From Scilla litardierei (Eukaryota; Streptophyta; Magnoliopsida; Asparagales; Asparagaceae): a stretch of DNA of 64,000 bases. How positions within the stretch are numbered: the stretch's first letter is position 1; every line of letters starts with the position of its first letter. The notes beneath the pieces are model-generated. The model did no database searches. It had not been told where the DNA came from and saw nothing but the letters and a program-made list of their open reading frames with translations. Positions 9,980 through 19,896 of the stretch are shown one piece after another. The position numbers and the translations under genes are program-made. The stretch covers positions 175,174,319 to 175,238,318 of the forward strand of contig CM061140.1 of assembly GCA_030789695.1 (NCBI GenBank), written 5' to 3'.

Positions 9980-11050
9980 ATGGAGACGATGGCCCTCCTC
10001 TGGACGGCCGCCGTCGTGGGCGCCGCCGTGATATACTGGTTCGTGTGGGTGATGGGCGCGGCGGAGGTCAAGGGCAAGCGAGCCGTCGATCTCAAGATGG
10101 GATCCATCACCAACGACAAGGTCCAGGACAACTACAACCAGTACTGGTCCTTCTTCCGCCGCCCCAAAGAGACGGCCGACGACAAGGTGCCAGACTTCGT
10201 CGACACGTTCTACAACCTCGTCACCGACATATACGAGTGGGGTTGGGGCCAGTCCTTCCACTTCTCCCCCTCCGTCCCCGGCAAGTCCCACCGCGACGCG
10301 ACCCGGATCCACGAGGAGCGGGTCGTGGATCTCATCCGCGCCCGACCGGGGCAAAAGATCCTCGACGTGGGGTGCGGCGTCGGCGGGCCGATGAGGGCGA
10401 TCGCCGCCAAGTCCGGATCCAACGTGGTCGGCATAACCATCAACGAGTACCAGGTGGGCCGGGCCCGGGCGCACAACAGGAAGGCCGGGCTGGACGCGAT
10501 CTGCGAGGTGGTCTGCGGCAACTTCCTCCAGATGCCGTTCGAGGACGACAGCTTCGACGGAGCCTACTCGATCGAGGCGACATGCCATGCCCCAAAGCTG
10601 GAGGAGGTCTACGCGGAGATCCTGAGGGTGTTGAAGCCCGGAGGGCTCTACGTATCGTACGAGTGGGTCACCACGGAAGTGTACAGGGCGGAGGACCCGG
10701 AGCACGTGGAGACGATCCAGGGGATCGAGAGGGGGGACGCGCTCCCGGGGCTGAGGGCGCACAACGAGATATCGGAGATCGCGAGGAAGGTGGGGTTTGA
10801 GGTGGTGGAGGAGAAGGATCTGGCGAAGCCGCCGGCGGGGCCGTGGTGGACGAGGCTGAAGATGGGGAGGACCGCGTACTGGAGGAATCACCTGCTGGTG
10901 ACGGTGATGACGTTCCTGAGGATAGCGCCGAAAGGGGTGGCGGAGGTGCACGAGATGCTGTGCGAGACGGCGCTGCACCTGTCCAAGGGAGGCGACGCCG
11001 GTATATTCTCCCCAATGCACATGATTCTCTGCAGAAAGCCATTGCCATAG
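9980..11050 (+). CDS. SMT2: Sterol C24-methyltransferase, SMT2 type (24-methylenelophenol C-methyltransferase)
   Basis: 356 aa, single exon, close to the usual 355-365 aa of plant SMT2. The family transfers methyl from S-adenosylmethionine to 24-methylenelophenol in the endoplasmic reticulum, the second side-chain methylation, leading to 24-ethyl sterols (sitosterol, stigmasterol). Seen here: an N-terminal membrane segment (about residues 6-27), KGKRAVDL (31-38), the conserved FRRPKE, the aromatic sterol-binding motif YEWGWGQSFHFS (85-96), the SAM motif LDVGCGVGGP (128-137), EATCHAP (199-205), LKPGG and YEWVTT (227-232), and the family ending IFSPMHMILCRKP. It is closer to SMT2/3 than to SMT1 by the N-terminus and the KVPDFVDTFYNLVTDIYEWGWGQ block. 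ATG 9980 is chosen because it begins directly at the membrane segment as in the family. The frame is open upstream to ATG 9773, giving 69 extra residues unlike SMT2. Third positions are very GC-rich. No lesion is seen. Confidence 0.96.
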   Translation: METMALLWTAAVVGAAVIYWFVWVMGAAEVKGKRAVDLKMGSITNDKVQDNYNQYWSFFRRPKETADDKVPDFVDTFYNLVTDIYEWGWGQSFHFSPSVPGKSHRDATRIHEERVVDLIRARPGQKILDVGCGVGGPMRAIAAKSGSNVVGITINEYQVGRARAHNRKAGLDAICEVVCGNFLQMPFEDDSFDGAYSIEATCHAPKLEEVYAEILRVLKPGGLYVSYEWVTTEVYRAEDPEHVETIQGIERGDALPGLRAHNEISEIARKVGFEVVEEKDLAKPPAGPWWTRLKMGRTAYWRNHLLVTVMTFLRIAPKGVAEVHEMLCETALHLSKGGDAGIFSPMHMILCRKPLP

Positions 11051-11820
11051 GGAGAAGAAATTCTGTGTTTTTATGTCTTTTTTAGTCTAATTTGTATCTC
11101 TTTAATTTTAATTTTGTGTTCTTGATTGTAGGAACTATCTAGTAGATTGTGATCTCTAATAAGTTAATTCGTGGAATTTGTTTCTAGTTTTAGTTTAGTT
11201 TAGTTTATTTTTGGGGAAGAGGAGGAGAAGACATTCGAATCTGGATCTCTTCACCCAAAAAAAAAGTCCGAATAACAACCAACATCTTCTGGTCCCCTGA
11301 CTCCGATCTTTGCTTTCCCCCCTCTTTATTATTATTTTTTACTTTGGATCCTTTACAGGTTGGAGCATTGGCCCATGTGACGGGCAAATAGGATTTAATA
11401 TTTGCAAGCTCACATGCATGGCACGTGGTTGCGTGAAGGATGTGGAAGCAGTTGGACCGTTCTGTTTGGCTCTTGGATTCTTTCCGAGGGGCTATAGAAA
11501 AGAATAAAGTTTAACTTTTTCTTTTTGTTCTGTTTTTAATCAAGGTAAAATTGTGGCCTCGTCGTACATCACGGTTTGGTTTGGTGCAGTTGGGATTACA
11601 TTTCACAAATTTCTTTTTGATTTTCTTGGATTATTGTACATAGATGATCCTCAATCCATCCGGTAAAAAAAAAATACTATTCGTAAAAAAACCGTTGAAT
11701 TTGTAACCGATAGATTTAGGTTTAAATAGCATTGGATTCATTTGATTTTGTTGTCACGATGATATATAAAGCGTAGAACAAAATCTTAAAAATATTTCTA
11801 TGTTTGGAGAAAGTCCAACC
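11051..11820. other. SMT2 3' flank, no gene seen
   Basis: T-rich sequence with AATTTTAATTTT and similar plant far-upstream or polyadenylation-like words just after the stop codon. Short runs of A occur at 11250-11265 and 11665. No coding, RNA or element signature is recognised. Confidence 0.5.
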
Positions 11821-11821
11821 A

Positions 11822-12036
11822 TAGTAATAGCCCATGGTATTGTTTTATTCATTCATAGTATAAGAGGTTACACCTAGTAACCAAAGGGTTTGCCACACTA
11901 CATGGTAGTGGGGTGTTATGGTGGATAATGAGGGAGGGGAGATCATAAGTCTTCCTCACTCATAACACTCCCCCTTATCCATCCATTTCCTTGGACTTTG
12001 CATATGAATGCTTCAGGATTCATGATGGTAATGAGG
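11822..12036. repeat. Dispersed repeat shared with 23164-23310
   Basis: AGCCCATGGTATTGTTTTATTCATTCAT, then a TAGTGGGG-like word, then GGATAATGAGGGAGGGGAG and CTTCCTCACTC. The same order of words is seen at 23164-23310 in element D (GCCATGGCTC...ATTCATTCAC...TTAGTGGGGAG...GATGAGGGGAGGGAGG...CTCTCTCAACTC). It ends just before element B. Probably a fragment of a Copia-related or small dispersed element. Confidence 0.45.
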
Positions 12037-12685
12037 TTTGTTACGACCTAAAGATCGTAGTAGCCCGACACCCGCCCGGATCCGCTAACAAATCCCACTA
12101 ACTCGCCCTGTCACAAAGGGGCCGCCGCCCCGAAAATTCGGGGCATCATGGAGACAGGCGCGCCTGGCAGCGTTCCCCGAACCGGGCGAGGCGAACAGCC
12201 GCGGCCGGCCGAGGCGAACAACCGCAGTCGGCCGGGGCGAACGACCGCAGTCGGCCGGGGCGAACGACCGCAGCCGCCCGACCCGCCGAGGTAGCGCGCT
12301 CGGTGACGCGGGGGCAGCTAGGCCAGGCCTGCTGACCGGCGTGGACGTATCCCTCCGCACCAGCGGGCCGTGCCCCAAGGCCAATCGGGACGGCCCGCCC
12401 GACTCCCGCGAACCACGACGCCTAGGGTGGCACCGCCCGGCCTTTAGCTCGTCGCTAGCGACAAACGGCCAAGGATAAGGACACGACCGACACATACGTC
12501 ACCCGACCGTCTGACAAAGCACCCCCTGGCGGCTGAACCGCCTGACAGCTGATGCTTTCGGCCCTGACACCCCGACAAAAGCGCCCTTTGGCCGTTGCGC
12601 CGCCTGACAAAAGCGGATCAGGACCTCCAGTCCCCGAGGCCCCTATCCAAAGTTTCCGCCGTCACACGCGCCAGCTCAGCACGCC

Positions 12686-13243
12686 TAGGGATGGCAAAAC
12701 GGGTGGGCGGGTATGGATATGCACTATCCATACCCGTACCCGCTCAATTTTCCCGTACCCATACCCGTACCCATACCCGTGATGGGTAAATTTTTGTACC
12801 CATACCCATACCCATCGGGTATACGGATACCCGTGGGTACCCGTGTACCCGCTGGGTATGGGTATGGATATCCATACCCATCGTATGGATATCCATATAC
12901 CCAATGGGTATGGGTATACATACCCATTACCTGTAAAAAGATTGACAAACATCCATATCCGTATCCATACTGCAAGCCTTTTGACTAACATGTCAAAAAT
13001 TATTGAAAATTATATATTTTTTTCAAACATCAAAGTAGTAAACATACACATGTATTTTAAAATGACCGGGTACGGGTACCCGTGGGTATGGATATATATT
13101 GTCCATACCCGTCCAATTTTACCCGTGGGTAAAACATGGGTACCCATACCCGTACCCATGGGTACAAAAGTCTACCCATACCCGTACCCAAACGGGCGGG
13201 TATCCACGGGTATCCGTACCCGTGGGTAGAATTGCCATCCCTA
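12686..13243. mobile_element. hAT-type MITE with perfect TIRs and 8-bp TSD
   Basis: 558 bp bounded by the perfect 12-bp inverted repeats TAGGGATGGCAA / TTGCCATCCCTA and flanked by AGCACGCC at 12678-12685 and 13244-13251. An 8-bp duplication and this terminus are typical of hAT elements. The interior is mostly degenerate ACCCGTACCCAT-like words on both strands, giving long imperfect self-complementarity. It has no transposase and sits in the U3 of LTR B. Confidence 0.93.
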
Positions 13244-13269
13244 AGCACGCCTAGTCATCACCCGTCAGG

Positions 13270-13277
13270 TATAAATA
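13270..13277 (+). promoter_or_regulatory. TATA box of LTR B
   Basis: TATAAATA in the context GTCAGGTATAAATACCC. The same context (CAGGTATAAATAC) appears in LTR C. Confidence 0.65.
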
Positions 13278-13750
13278 CCCACATTCCTCTTACGGAAAGG
13301 GGGTTGAAAAATTCTATCATCTTCTATTATTCACACACGAGAGCGAAGGTCTTCCATATCTTTGCTCTCCCACCTAAAGCTCGTCACGGGCGGCGGACAC
13401 ACAGAGAGTCCGACCGGCATGTCTAGCCCCCCTTTTTAAGCCCTATCACTGACTTAGGCATCGGAGGGGCTAAGGGTTGAACCCCAACACAGCCCTTCTG
13501 ACGAGTTGCTCGTGCTGCAGGAGAGCTCGCCCCTGGACCGGAGTCAGCTTCAGCCCCCTGCCGTCCAACCTTCCCAAGCTACTTCCGGCGAGATTCGACC
13601 CCGTGGGCATCACCGGCGACGGACCCGACTTCTTCACCTCACTAATCACTTGTAAAACAGCCTACCTAACCCCTCATTTCCATATAACCACCGTGCCCTT
13701 GGTTCCCCATAATACAAATTCATTGTACGCGAGTTCCACCTCGTAACAAT

Positions 13751-13766
13751 TGGCGCCGTCTGTGGG
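13751..13766 (+). other. Primer binding site of element B
   Basis: TGGCGCCGTCTGTGGG begins 2 nt after the LTR end. The TGGCGCCGT form is usual for plant Tat/Athila elements. Confidence 0.8.
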
Positions 13767-13783
13767 AAAGAAGGGTCACACCC

Positions 13784-16501
13784 ATGTTAGATTCCATGCC
13801 GATCTCGCGGAACCCTGACCACGGCAAAGATCCCGTGGATCAGGAACCGCTCTCTCTACAAATCACCCCGGCGTCCGACCCCCTTCTGGGGATGGGCACC
13901 GAGACTGAACATACTTCGGCCCCCGTCGTCCTGAAGAGCTTCGAGGCCGTCCCCCTGGCCAGGGGAGGCTATCAGACGACGGGAACGAAGCCTCCGCCCG
14001 GCCCTTCAGAGCCCCTGAACGTGAGGCGGAACCTCCACCCTCAATTCGAGGAGGAGGGGGAGAATAGGGGGCTCGCTGAGGAGATTGCGGCCCAGCAAAG
14101 GCTCCTGGAAGAGGAGATGGAAGTTGCGCAGCGGTGGAGGCGCCTGGGGAAGGCGGCCGCTGCGCAAAGGCGTTTGGATGAGGCGGCCGAGACCGCCCGG
14201 AGGGCCTACCAGGAAGAAGAGACCGCCCGCCGCCAACTCCGCTTCATCGTCGCGGAACGCGAAAGGCTGAGGAAGGAAAACAGAAGCAACCAAGAAGTCA
14301 TTGAAGAGACGACGAGGGGACGGCGGCCCGGGAACGGGCGGGACCCGTTGCTGAACAGATCCCCGCCTGGAGGAGGCGACCCGCGTCACCAGCACCGCCC
14401 CTCCGATACCCTGCACGAGGAAGCCGTTTGTCGACAACTACGCTTCCTCGCCGCCGAGCGTGAGAGGCTCCTCCGAGAGAATCAGGAACGGATGGAGGCC
14501 CGAGGAGAGCTGGCCGGGAGGCGCTGGCGCTGGGAGAGCAGTAGCCCACAACCCGTCGAGTCCCCGGCCCGAGGAAGGAGCCCCGCCAGACGACCATCGG
14601 ACTACTCCCCGGGGGCGGAGGACCGTCGACGGCCGCGACGCGACCGAAGCCTGACCCCCGAATGGCGGAGAGGGGATGCCTCGGATCACCCTACCTATCC
14701 GGAGGAGGCCACGCCGCTCGCACGGTGGATCACGTTCGCCCCAAGGCCCAAAAAGTTCAAACCTCCTCACTTGGCAATGTACAATGGGAGGGGTGACCCC
14801 CTCACACACGTACAGCAATACCGGGGGGCGATGGAGGCGCAGGATGTGGACGTGGCGTTCCTGTGCCGACATTTCTCCCAGAGCCTGAGAGAAACCGCGC
14901 TGGACTGGTACTTTGGCCTGCCCGCGAGGACCATCGGGGGCTTTGGCGAATTATCCCACAAGTTCTGCCAAGAGTTCCGGGCCGGGCGGACGAAAAAGAA
15001 GCCCTTAGACTATCTCAGCACGATAGTCCAAAGGGAGGGGGAGAGGACGGGAAGATACCTCCGCCGCTTCCAGGAGGAAAGACGGGCGGTGGTGACATGC
15101 GGCGATGAGGTGCTTATGCTGGCCTTCAAAACGGGGTTGCGGACCCGGAGCCTCCACAAATCCCTGCTCCGAGATCCGCCGGTCGACTATGAAGCGTTGG
15201 TGGCAATGGCGTAAAGGCATGCGTTGGCCGAAGAGACCCTTGGTGCAAAGGTCATACTCCCCCCTGTGAAACCATCCCAAGACGGACCCCGGCCGCACCT
15301 TCGGCCGGGGCGGGAAGAGAGGGGCCGAGCCCGCGATCAGATGGCCCTACCGCGGCGGGAGCCGCCCGAGCCTCGCCCACAAGATCGCCCTGGCCCGGCG
15401 CGCGAGTTTGCCCCGGCGCGGAGGCACCCCAGAGTCATCTCAAGACAAGAGGACCCCCCACCGGCGCGTTACACGCGAATCAACGCCCCCATGATGGAGG
15501 TGCTGGCCGCGGCGACAAGGGCCGGGTTACTGCCGGAGCCTCCCCGGGAGATGAGGACGGACCCGGCGAGGCGGAACCCCCGGAGATACTGCCGTTATCA
15601 CCGGGACCACGGTCACGACACCGACCACTGTTACTCCCTTAAAAGAGAGATCGAGCGACTGATCCAGGCGGGTCACCTGGGGAACTTTGTCGCGGGAAGG
15701 CGGGTGGCGGCAGGAGAGACAGACCCCTCGGAGGAGGGGGGACGGGGACCGCTGGCGAACCGCGATAAGGAGGAGCCCCGCCCCCCGAGGGCGGTCATGC
15801 GAATTGAGATGATAACTGGAGGCCCAACCTCGGCGGGACGAGCGCCCGCAACCCTGGAGGCCGAGGCCCGACAGGTGATGATGGCAGGCGCCGGCCACCG
15901 GTCGAAGCGAAGAAAGATACACCGGCCCCCTATAACCTTTACCGAGGAGGACTGGCCGGAGGCACGGAGCCAGAGCCATGACGCCCTCGTCATCGAAGCT
16001 CGGATTGGGGCGATTGACGTCGGCCGACTCCTGATTGACACTGGTAGCTCCTGTGACATCCTGTTCCTGGCAACGGTCGAGAGGATGGGGTGGGGGCGTG
16101 CAGACTTAGAGCCCTGTGTGGGCCCTGTCGCTGGCTTCACCGGCCATGCGATTCCCACCGAGGGAATGATCACCCTGCCCATGACCCTGGGGGAGGAGCC
16201 GATGGTCGTCACCAGAGAAGCGCATTTTTTCATCGTCGACGTCGCCTCGGCGTACAACGGAATCATAGGGCGTCCATATATGACGGCCATCGAGGCGCTC
16301 CCCAGCCTGCGACATCAGACGATGAAGTTCCGGACCCCGCGGGGGGTGGGACAGGTACGGGGAGGACGGGAGACGCGCGGAGACCACAACCATGCGCCGT
16401 CCCTGTGTAGGAGCCCGAGGCGGGTCCTGACGGCACTCGTCCCAGACGAGAGGGAGGATTTCTGCGACCAGCGGCTGACCCCGGCCGAAGAAGTAGAATA
16501 G
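13784..16501 (+). pseudogene. Element B gag and protease, two in-frame stops
   Basis: Gag begins at ATG 13784, has a charged coiled-coil-like segment (E/R-rich, about residues 95-170), then the capsid core (FKPPHLAMYNGRGDPLTHVQQY, ALDWYFGLPARTI, LSHKFCQEF). It is cut by TAA at 15212-15214 and continues in the same frame with a CCHC-like CRYHRDHGHDTDHC and the aspartic protease LLIDTGSSCDILF. A second in-frame TAG ends it at 16499-16501; element C has E-E-V at the aligned place. These would make the capsid and the processing protease of the particle; as written, neither joins to pol. Confidence 0.85.
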
Positions 16502-17819
16502 GTCCCTATGGCCTCGGGCGAGGGAAGAACCGTCTCCATCGGGACAAAACTCCCGTCCGCGTTGAGGACGGCCCTCGTCGCCTTGCTCCGGGAAAATGCG
16601 GACATATTCGCATGGTCACCCGCCGACATGCCCGGGGTGGACTCGACAGTAATCTCCCACCGGTTGAATGCAGACCCAGAAGCCCGACCTGTTCGACAGA
16701 AGAAGAGAAGTGCGGGGGGCGAAAAGAAGAGGGCGGCCGAGGAAGAAGTAGAGCGGCTCCTCGAAGCCAAATTTGTTCGGCCGGTGGACTACCCCGACTG
16801 GCTCGCCAACATCGTTCTGGTGAAGAAGCCCAGTGGAAAGTGGCGCATGTGCGTCGATTTCACCGACCTCAACAAGGTATGCCCGAAGGACAGCTTCCCT
16901 CTACCCAGGATCGACCACCTGGTGGATCAGGCGTCCGGCTATGAGTTGTTAAGCTTCATGGACGCATTCTCGGGATACAACCAGATACCGATGGCGGAGG
17001 AGGATCAGGAGAAGACGTCTTTTGTCACTGATAAAGGCACCTTCTGCTACACCAAGATGCCCTTCGGACTGAAGAACGCCGGGGCGACCTATCAACGGAT
17101 GGTAGACCGAATATTCGGCCCTCAGGTGGGGGCGAAACTTGGAGGTCTACATCGACGACATGCTGGTGAAGAGCGGGAGGGCCCTCGACCACCTCGCCGA
17201 CTTGCAGGAGACCTTCCAGAGGGTCCGCCTATACAACCTGAGGCTGAACCCCGCGAAATGTATCTTTGGCGTGCAGTCGGGAGAGTTCCTGGGCTTCATG
17301 ATAACGAAGCGGGGAATCGAGGTGAACCCCGATAAGGTGACGGCCCTCATCGGTATGACGGAGCCCCGGACGATCTGGGACTTGTAGCCACTAAATGGCC
17401 GGATCGCTGCTCTGGGGCGATTCCTGTCGAAATCTGCGGAGAAATCGCTCCCCTTCTTCAGGGTCTTGCGGACAGCCTTTGGCGAAGCTAAAAACAATAG
17501 GAAGGTGATCCCGTGGGACGACGACTGTGCGCGAGCGTTCGCGGAACTGAGGGCTTACCTACAGAGTCCACCGCTTCTCGCGCGGCCGGGGGAAGGCGAA
17601 CCCCTAGGGTTGTACTTGGCGACCAACGAGGAGGCTGTTAGCTCCGTCCTGGTCAAGGAGGAAGGAGGGGTGCAGCGCCCCGTTTACTATGCCAGCCGAA
17701 TTCTCCGGGAGGCGGAGACTCGTTACAGCCCTATCGAGAAAGCCGCCTACTGCCTAATAACCACGGCCCGGAAGCTCTGACCCTACTTCCAGGCCCACCC
17801 CATAATCGTCCACACCGAC
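16502..17819 (+). pseudogene. Element B reverse transcriptase and first RNase H, broken
   Basis: RT motifs run in order: ANIVLVKKPSGKWRMCVDFT, the phrase LNKVCPKDSFPLPRID, FMDAFSGYNQI, KMPFGLKNAGATYQRM, then YIDDM. An extra G in the run 17128-17132 shifts the frame just before YIDD; the correct frame resumes at 17139. TAG at 17385-17387 and TGA at 17778-17780 break the connection and RNase H parts. The closest comparison is element C, which reads through all three places. The family copies element RNA to DNA in virus-like particles. Confidence 0.85.
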
Positions 17820-19799
17820 ATGCCCCTCGAAAAGAACCTGAAAAGGCTGGAGCGGTCGGGGAGGATGCTCAACTGGAGCGTCGAGCTCAGCGAGTTCGAC
17901 ATAGCGTACAAAGCCCGGACGGCAATCAAGGGCCAGGCGCTGGCCGACTTCGTGGTGGAATGCACCACGGAAGTCCCGCTGGGGGACCAGGCAGAGCTCC
18001 CGTCGGCGACCATATCCCCACTGAGGGACGATATGGGTAAACCCTCAGCGCCCTCCCCGACAGCAGCGGGCGAATTATGGACCATCCACGTCGACGGCTC
18101 CGCCACAGGCTCCGGGACGGGAGCGGGTATCGTCATTCAGACTCCCGACGGATGTTCGTTGGAATACGCCCTACGCTTCAGCTTCCCGGCCACCAACAAC
18201 GTCGCGGAATATGAAGCCGCGGTTAACGGGCTAAAACTCGCTAGGGCAGTGGGGGCGACGAACGTGTTGCTCCTAAGCGACTCCCGTCTCGTCATTCAGC
18301 AGATCCTGGGGGGCTTCGAGGCCCGAGAAGAAACAATGAAGCGATACCTGAATCGCATCCAAATCGAGCTCCGCAAGTTCAAGAAAGCGGACGTCCGACA
18401 CCTACCCCGCTCCAACAACCTCCGGGCGGATGCCCTGTCTAAGCTGGCTTCCTCCTCGGCGGCCGAGATCGGGAAGGCAATCTACGTGGAAAGCCTGGTG
18501 ACGCCAACAATCGACGAAGAAGAACTGATGTGCGCGGACACGAGAACATCATGGATGACCCCCATTACGAAGTACCTGGAAACAGGCGAGCTACCCGAGG
18601 AACGGATGCTGGCAAAACAGGTGGAGAGGCGGGCCCTGTCATTTGTGCTCCTCGACGGGGTGCTGTACCGCCGCCGCCGAGCCAATTTCGACGTCCTGCC
18701 CTACCTGAAATGCTTGGGCCCAGAGCGGGCTGAGCAAGTCATCCGCGAGGTGCATGAAGGCTTTTGTGGAAACCACCATGGCGGGCGCACCATCGCCCAC
18801 AAAATAATGCGCCAAGGATACTACTGGCCGACGATGATCCGGGATGCGGTACAGTACGTCAAGAAGTGCGAGGCCTGCCAGAAGTTCGGCCGGCGGACGA
18901 CGGCACCCCCGGCCAACCTGATGCCCATCTTGAGCCCGATCCCCTTCGCCAAGTGGGGGCTCGACATCCTGGGGCCCTTCCCAAAGGCCTCCGGAGGAAG
19001 GAAGTATCTAGTCGTCGCCGTGGACTACTTCACAAAATGGGTGGAGGCAGAGCCGCTGGCGCGAATCACGTGGACAGACATGAAGGGCTTCATTTGGCAA
19101 TCCATCATATGCCGCTTCGGGATTCCCCGCTCAATTGTCACTGATAATGGAAAGCAGTTCGATTGCGAAGGCTTCCGCGACTTCTGCTCGGGCTGGGGGA
19201 TCAAACTCCAATTCGCGTCAGTCGCCCACCCGCAGTGCAACGGAATGGCGGAGGCCGCGAATAAATGTATCTTGAATCTGATGAAGAAGAAGGTGGACGC
19301 CGCTCTGGGGGCTTGGGTCGACGAGCTGCCGGGGATCCTGTGGTCTTATCGTACCACCCACAAGGCTTCGACCGGGGAAAGCCCCATCGTGCTAGCCTAC
19401 GGGACGGAGGCGGTCGTTCCCGTGGAAATCGGCGAGGAGACACTCCGGCTAAAGCTCTTCGACAAAGAGGCCAACGGAGGAGGACTCGGCCTCAGCCTGG
19501 AGTTGATAGACGAGGTGCGGGACCGGGCCCTGACTAGCCTCGTCAAGCACAGCCAAAGGATGGCGCGGTATTACGACTCCCGGGTGAAACCGCGGACCTT
19601 CAGGATCGGAGATTTGGTCCTCCGAGATGCCACCTTCCGCCCCGAGACTGCGAAACGGGGAAAGCTGGCCGCTAAATGGGAAGGACCCTACACAGTCATC
19701 GACATTGTCGGGCCGGCCACGTACATCCTGGCCACCCCCGAAGGGAGCGAACTGGCCCACCCTTGGAACACAAAACATCTGCTAAAATTCTACCAATAG
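17820..19799 (+). CDS. Element B second (archaeal-type) RNase H and integrase, open frame
   Basis: 659 codons open to TAG. The first part has the additional RNase H that marks the Tat lineage: IHVDGSATGSGTG, AEYEAAVNGL, LLLSDSRLV, SNNLRADALSKLA (about residues 85-215). The integrase zinc finger follows (H..H...CEACQKF, about 310-355), then the catalytic triad in LDILGPFP, VTDNGKQF and MAEAANK (about 380-485), and a C-terminal DNA-binding region ending HPWNTKHLLKFYQ. It is not a free gene: the upstream TGA at 17778 cuts it from the rest of pol, so it is the intact tail of a dead polyprotein. Confidence 0.85.
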   Translation: MPLEKNLKRLERSGRMLNWSVELSEFDIAYKARTAIKGQALADFVVECTTEVPLGDQAELPSATISPLRDDMGKPSAPSPTAAGELWTIHVDGSATGSGTGAGIVIQTPDGCSLEYALRFSFPATNNVAEYEAAVNGLKLARAVGATNVLLLSDSRLVIQQILGGFEAREETMKRYLNRIQIELRKFKKADVRHLPRSNNLRADALSKLASSSAAEIGKAIYVESLVTPTIDEEELMCADTRTSWMTPITKYLETGELPEERMLAKQVERRALSFVLLDGVLYRRRRANFDVLPYLKCLGPERAEQVIREVHEGFCGNHHGGRTIAHKIMRQGYYWPTMIRDAVQYVKKCEACQKFGRRTTAPPANLMPILSPIPFAKWGLDILGPFPKASGGRKYLVVAVDYFTKWVEAEPLARITWTDMKGFIWQSIICRFGIPRSIVTDNGKQFDCEGFRDFCSGWGIKLQFASVAHPQCNGMAEAANKCILNLMKKKVDAALGAWVDELPGILWSYRTTHKASTGESPIVLAYGTEAVVPVEIGEETLRLKLFDKEANGGGLGLSLELIDEVRDRALTSLVKHSQRMARYYDSRVKPRTFRIGDLVLRDATFRPETAKRGKLAAKWEGPYTVIDIVGPATYILATPEGSELAHPWNTKHLLKFYQ

Positions 19800-19896
19800 T
19801 TGTGAGTTTTTCTTTTCTTATACGCAGTATACATGTCCGTCCGTTCTTCCCATTATGGTTATTCCTACACAAGTTTTGCAGTTCGACAAGACTCCG

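Larger units (their letters stand above)
12039..13748 (+). mobile_element. 5' LTR of Tat-lineage Ty3 element B
   Basis: Begins TGTTACGACC and ends CGTAACA, directly before the primer binding site. The start matches element C's LTR start (TGTTACGCCC). It is 1710 bp long, but 566 of these are the hAT MITE plus one TSD copy, leaving about 1144 bp, close to the 1099 bp of element C's LTR. TATA box at 13270-13277. No matching 3' LTR is present, because element D abuts the tandem array downstream. Confidence 0.85.

Noticed and set aside
9974..11020. 348-codon ORF antisense to SMT2
   Set aside because: It exists because GC-rich coding sequence lacks stops on the other strand; no domain, and the sense strand is a conserved enzyme.
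12720..13230. Telomere-like repeat
   Set aside because: Words such as GGGTACGGGTAT differ from the plant TTTAGGG repeat and are bounded by MITE ends.
12552..13426. Tyr/Pro/Gly-rich ORFs
   Set aside because: Translations of the hAT MITE's short repeated words; no gene.
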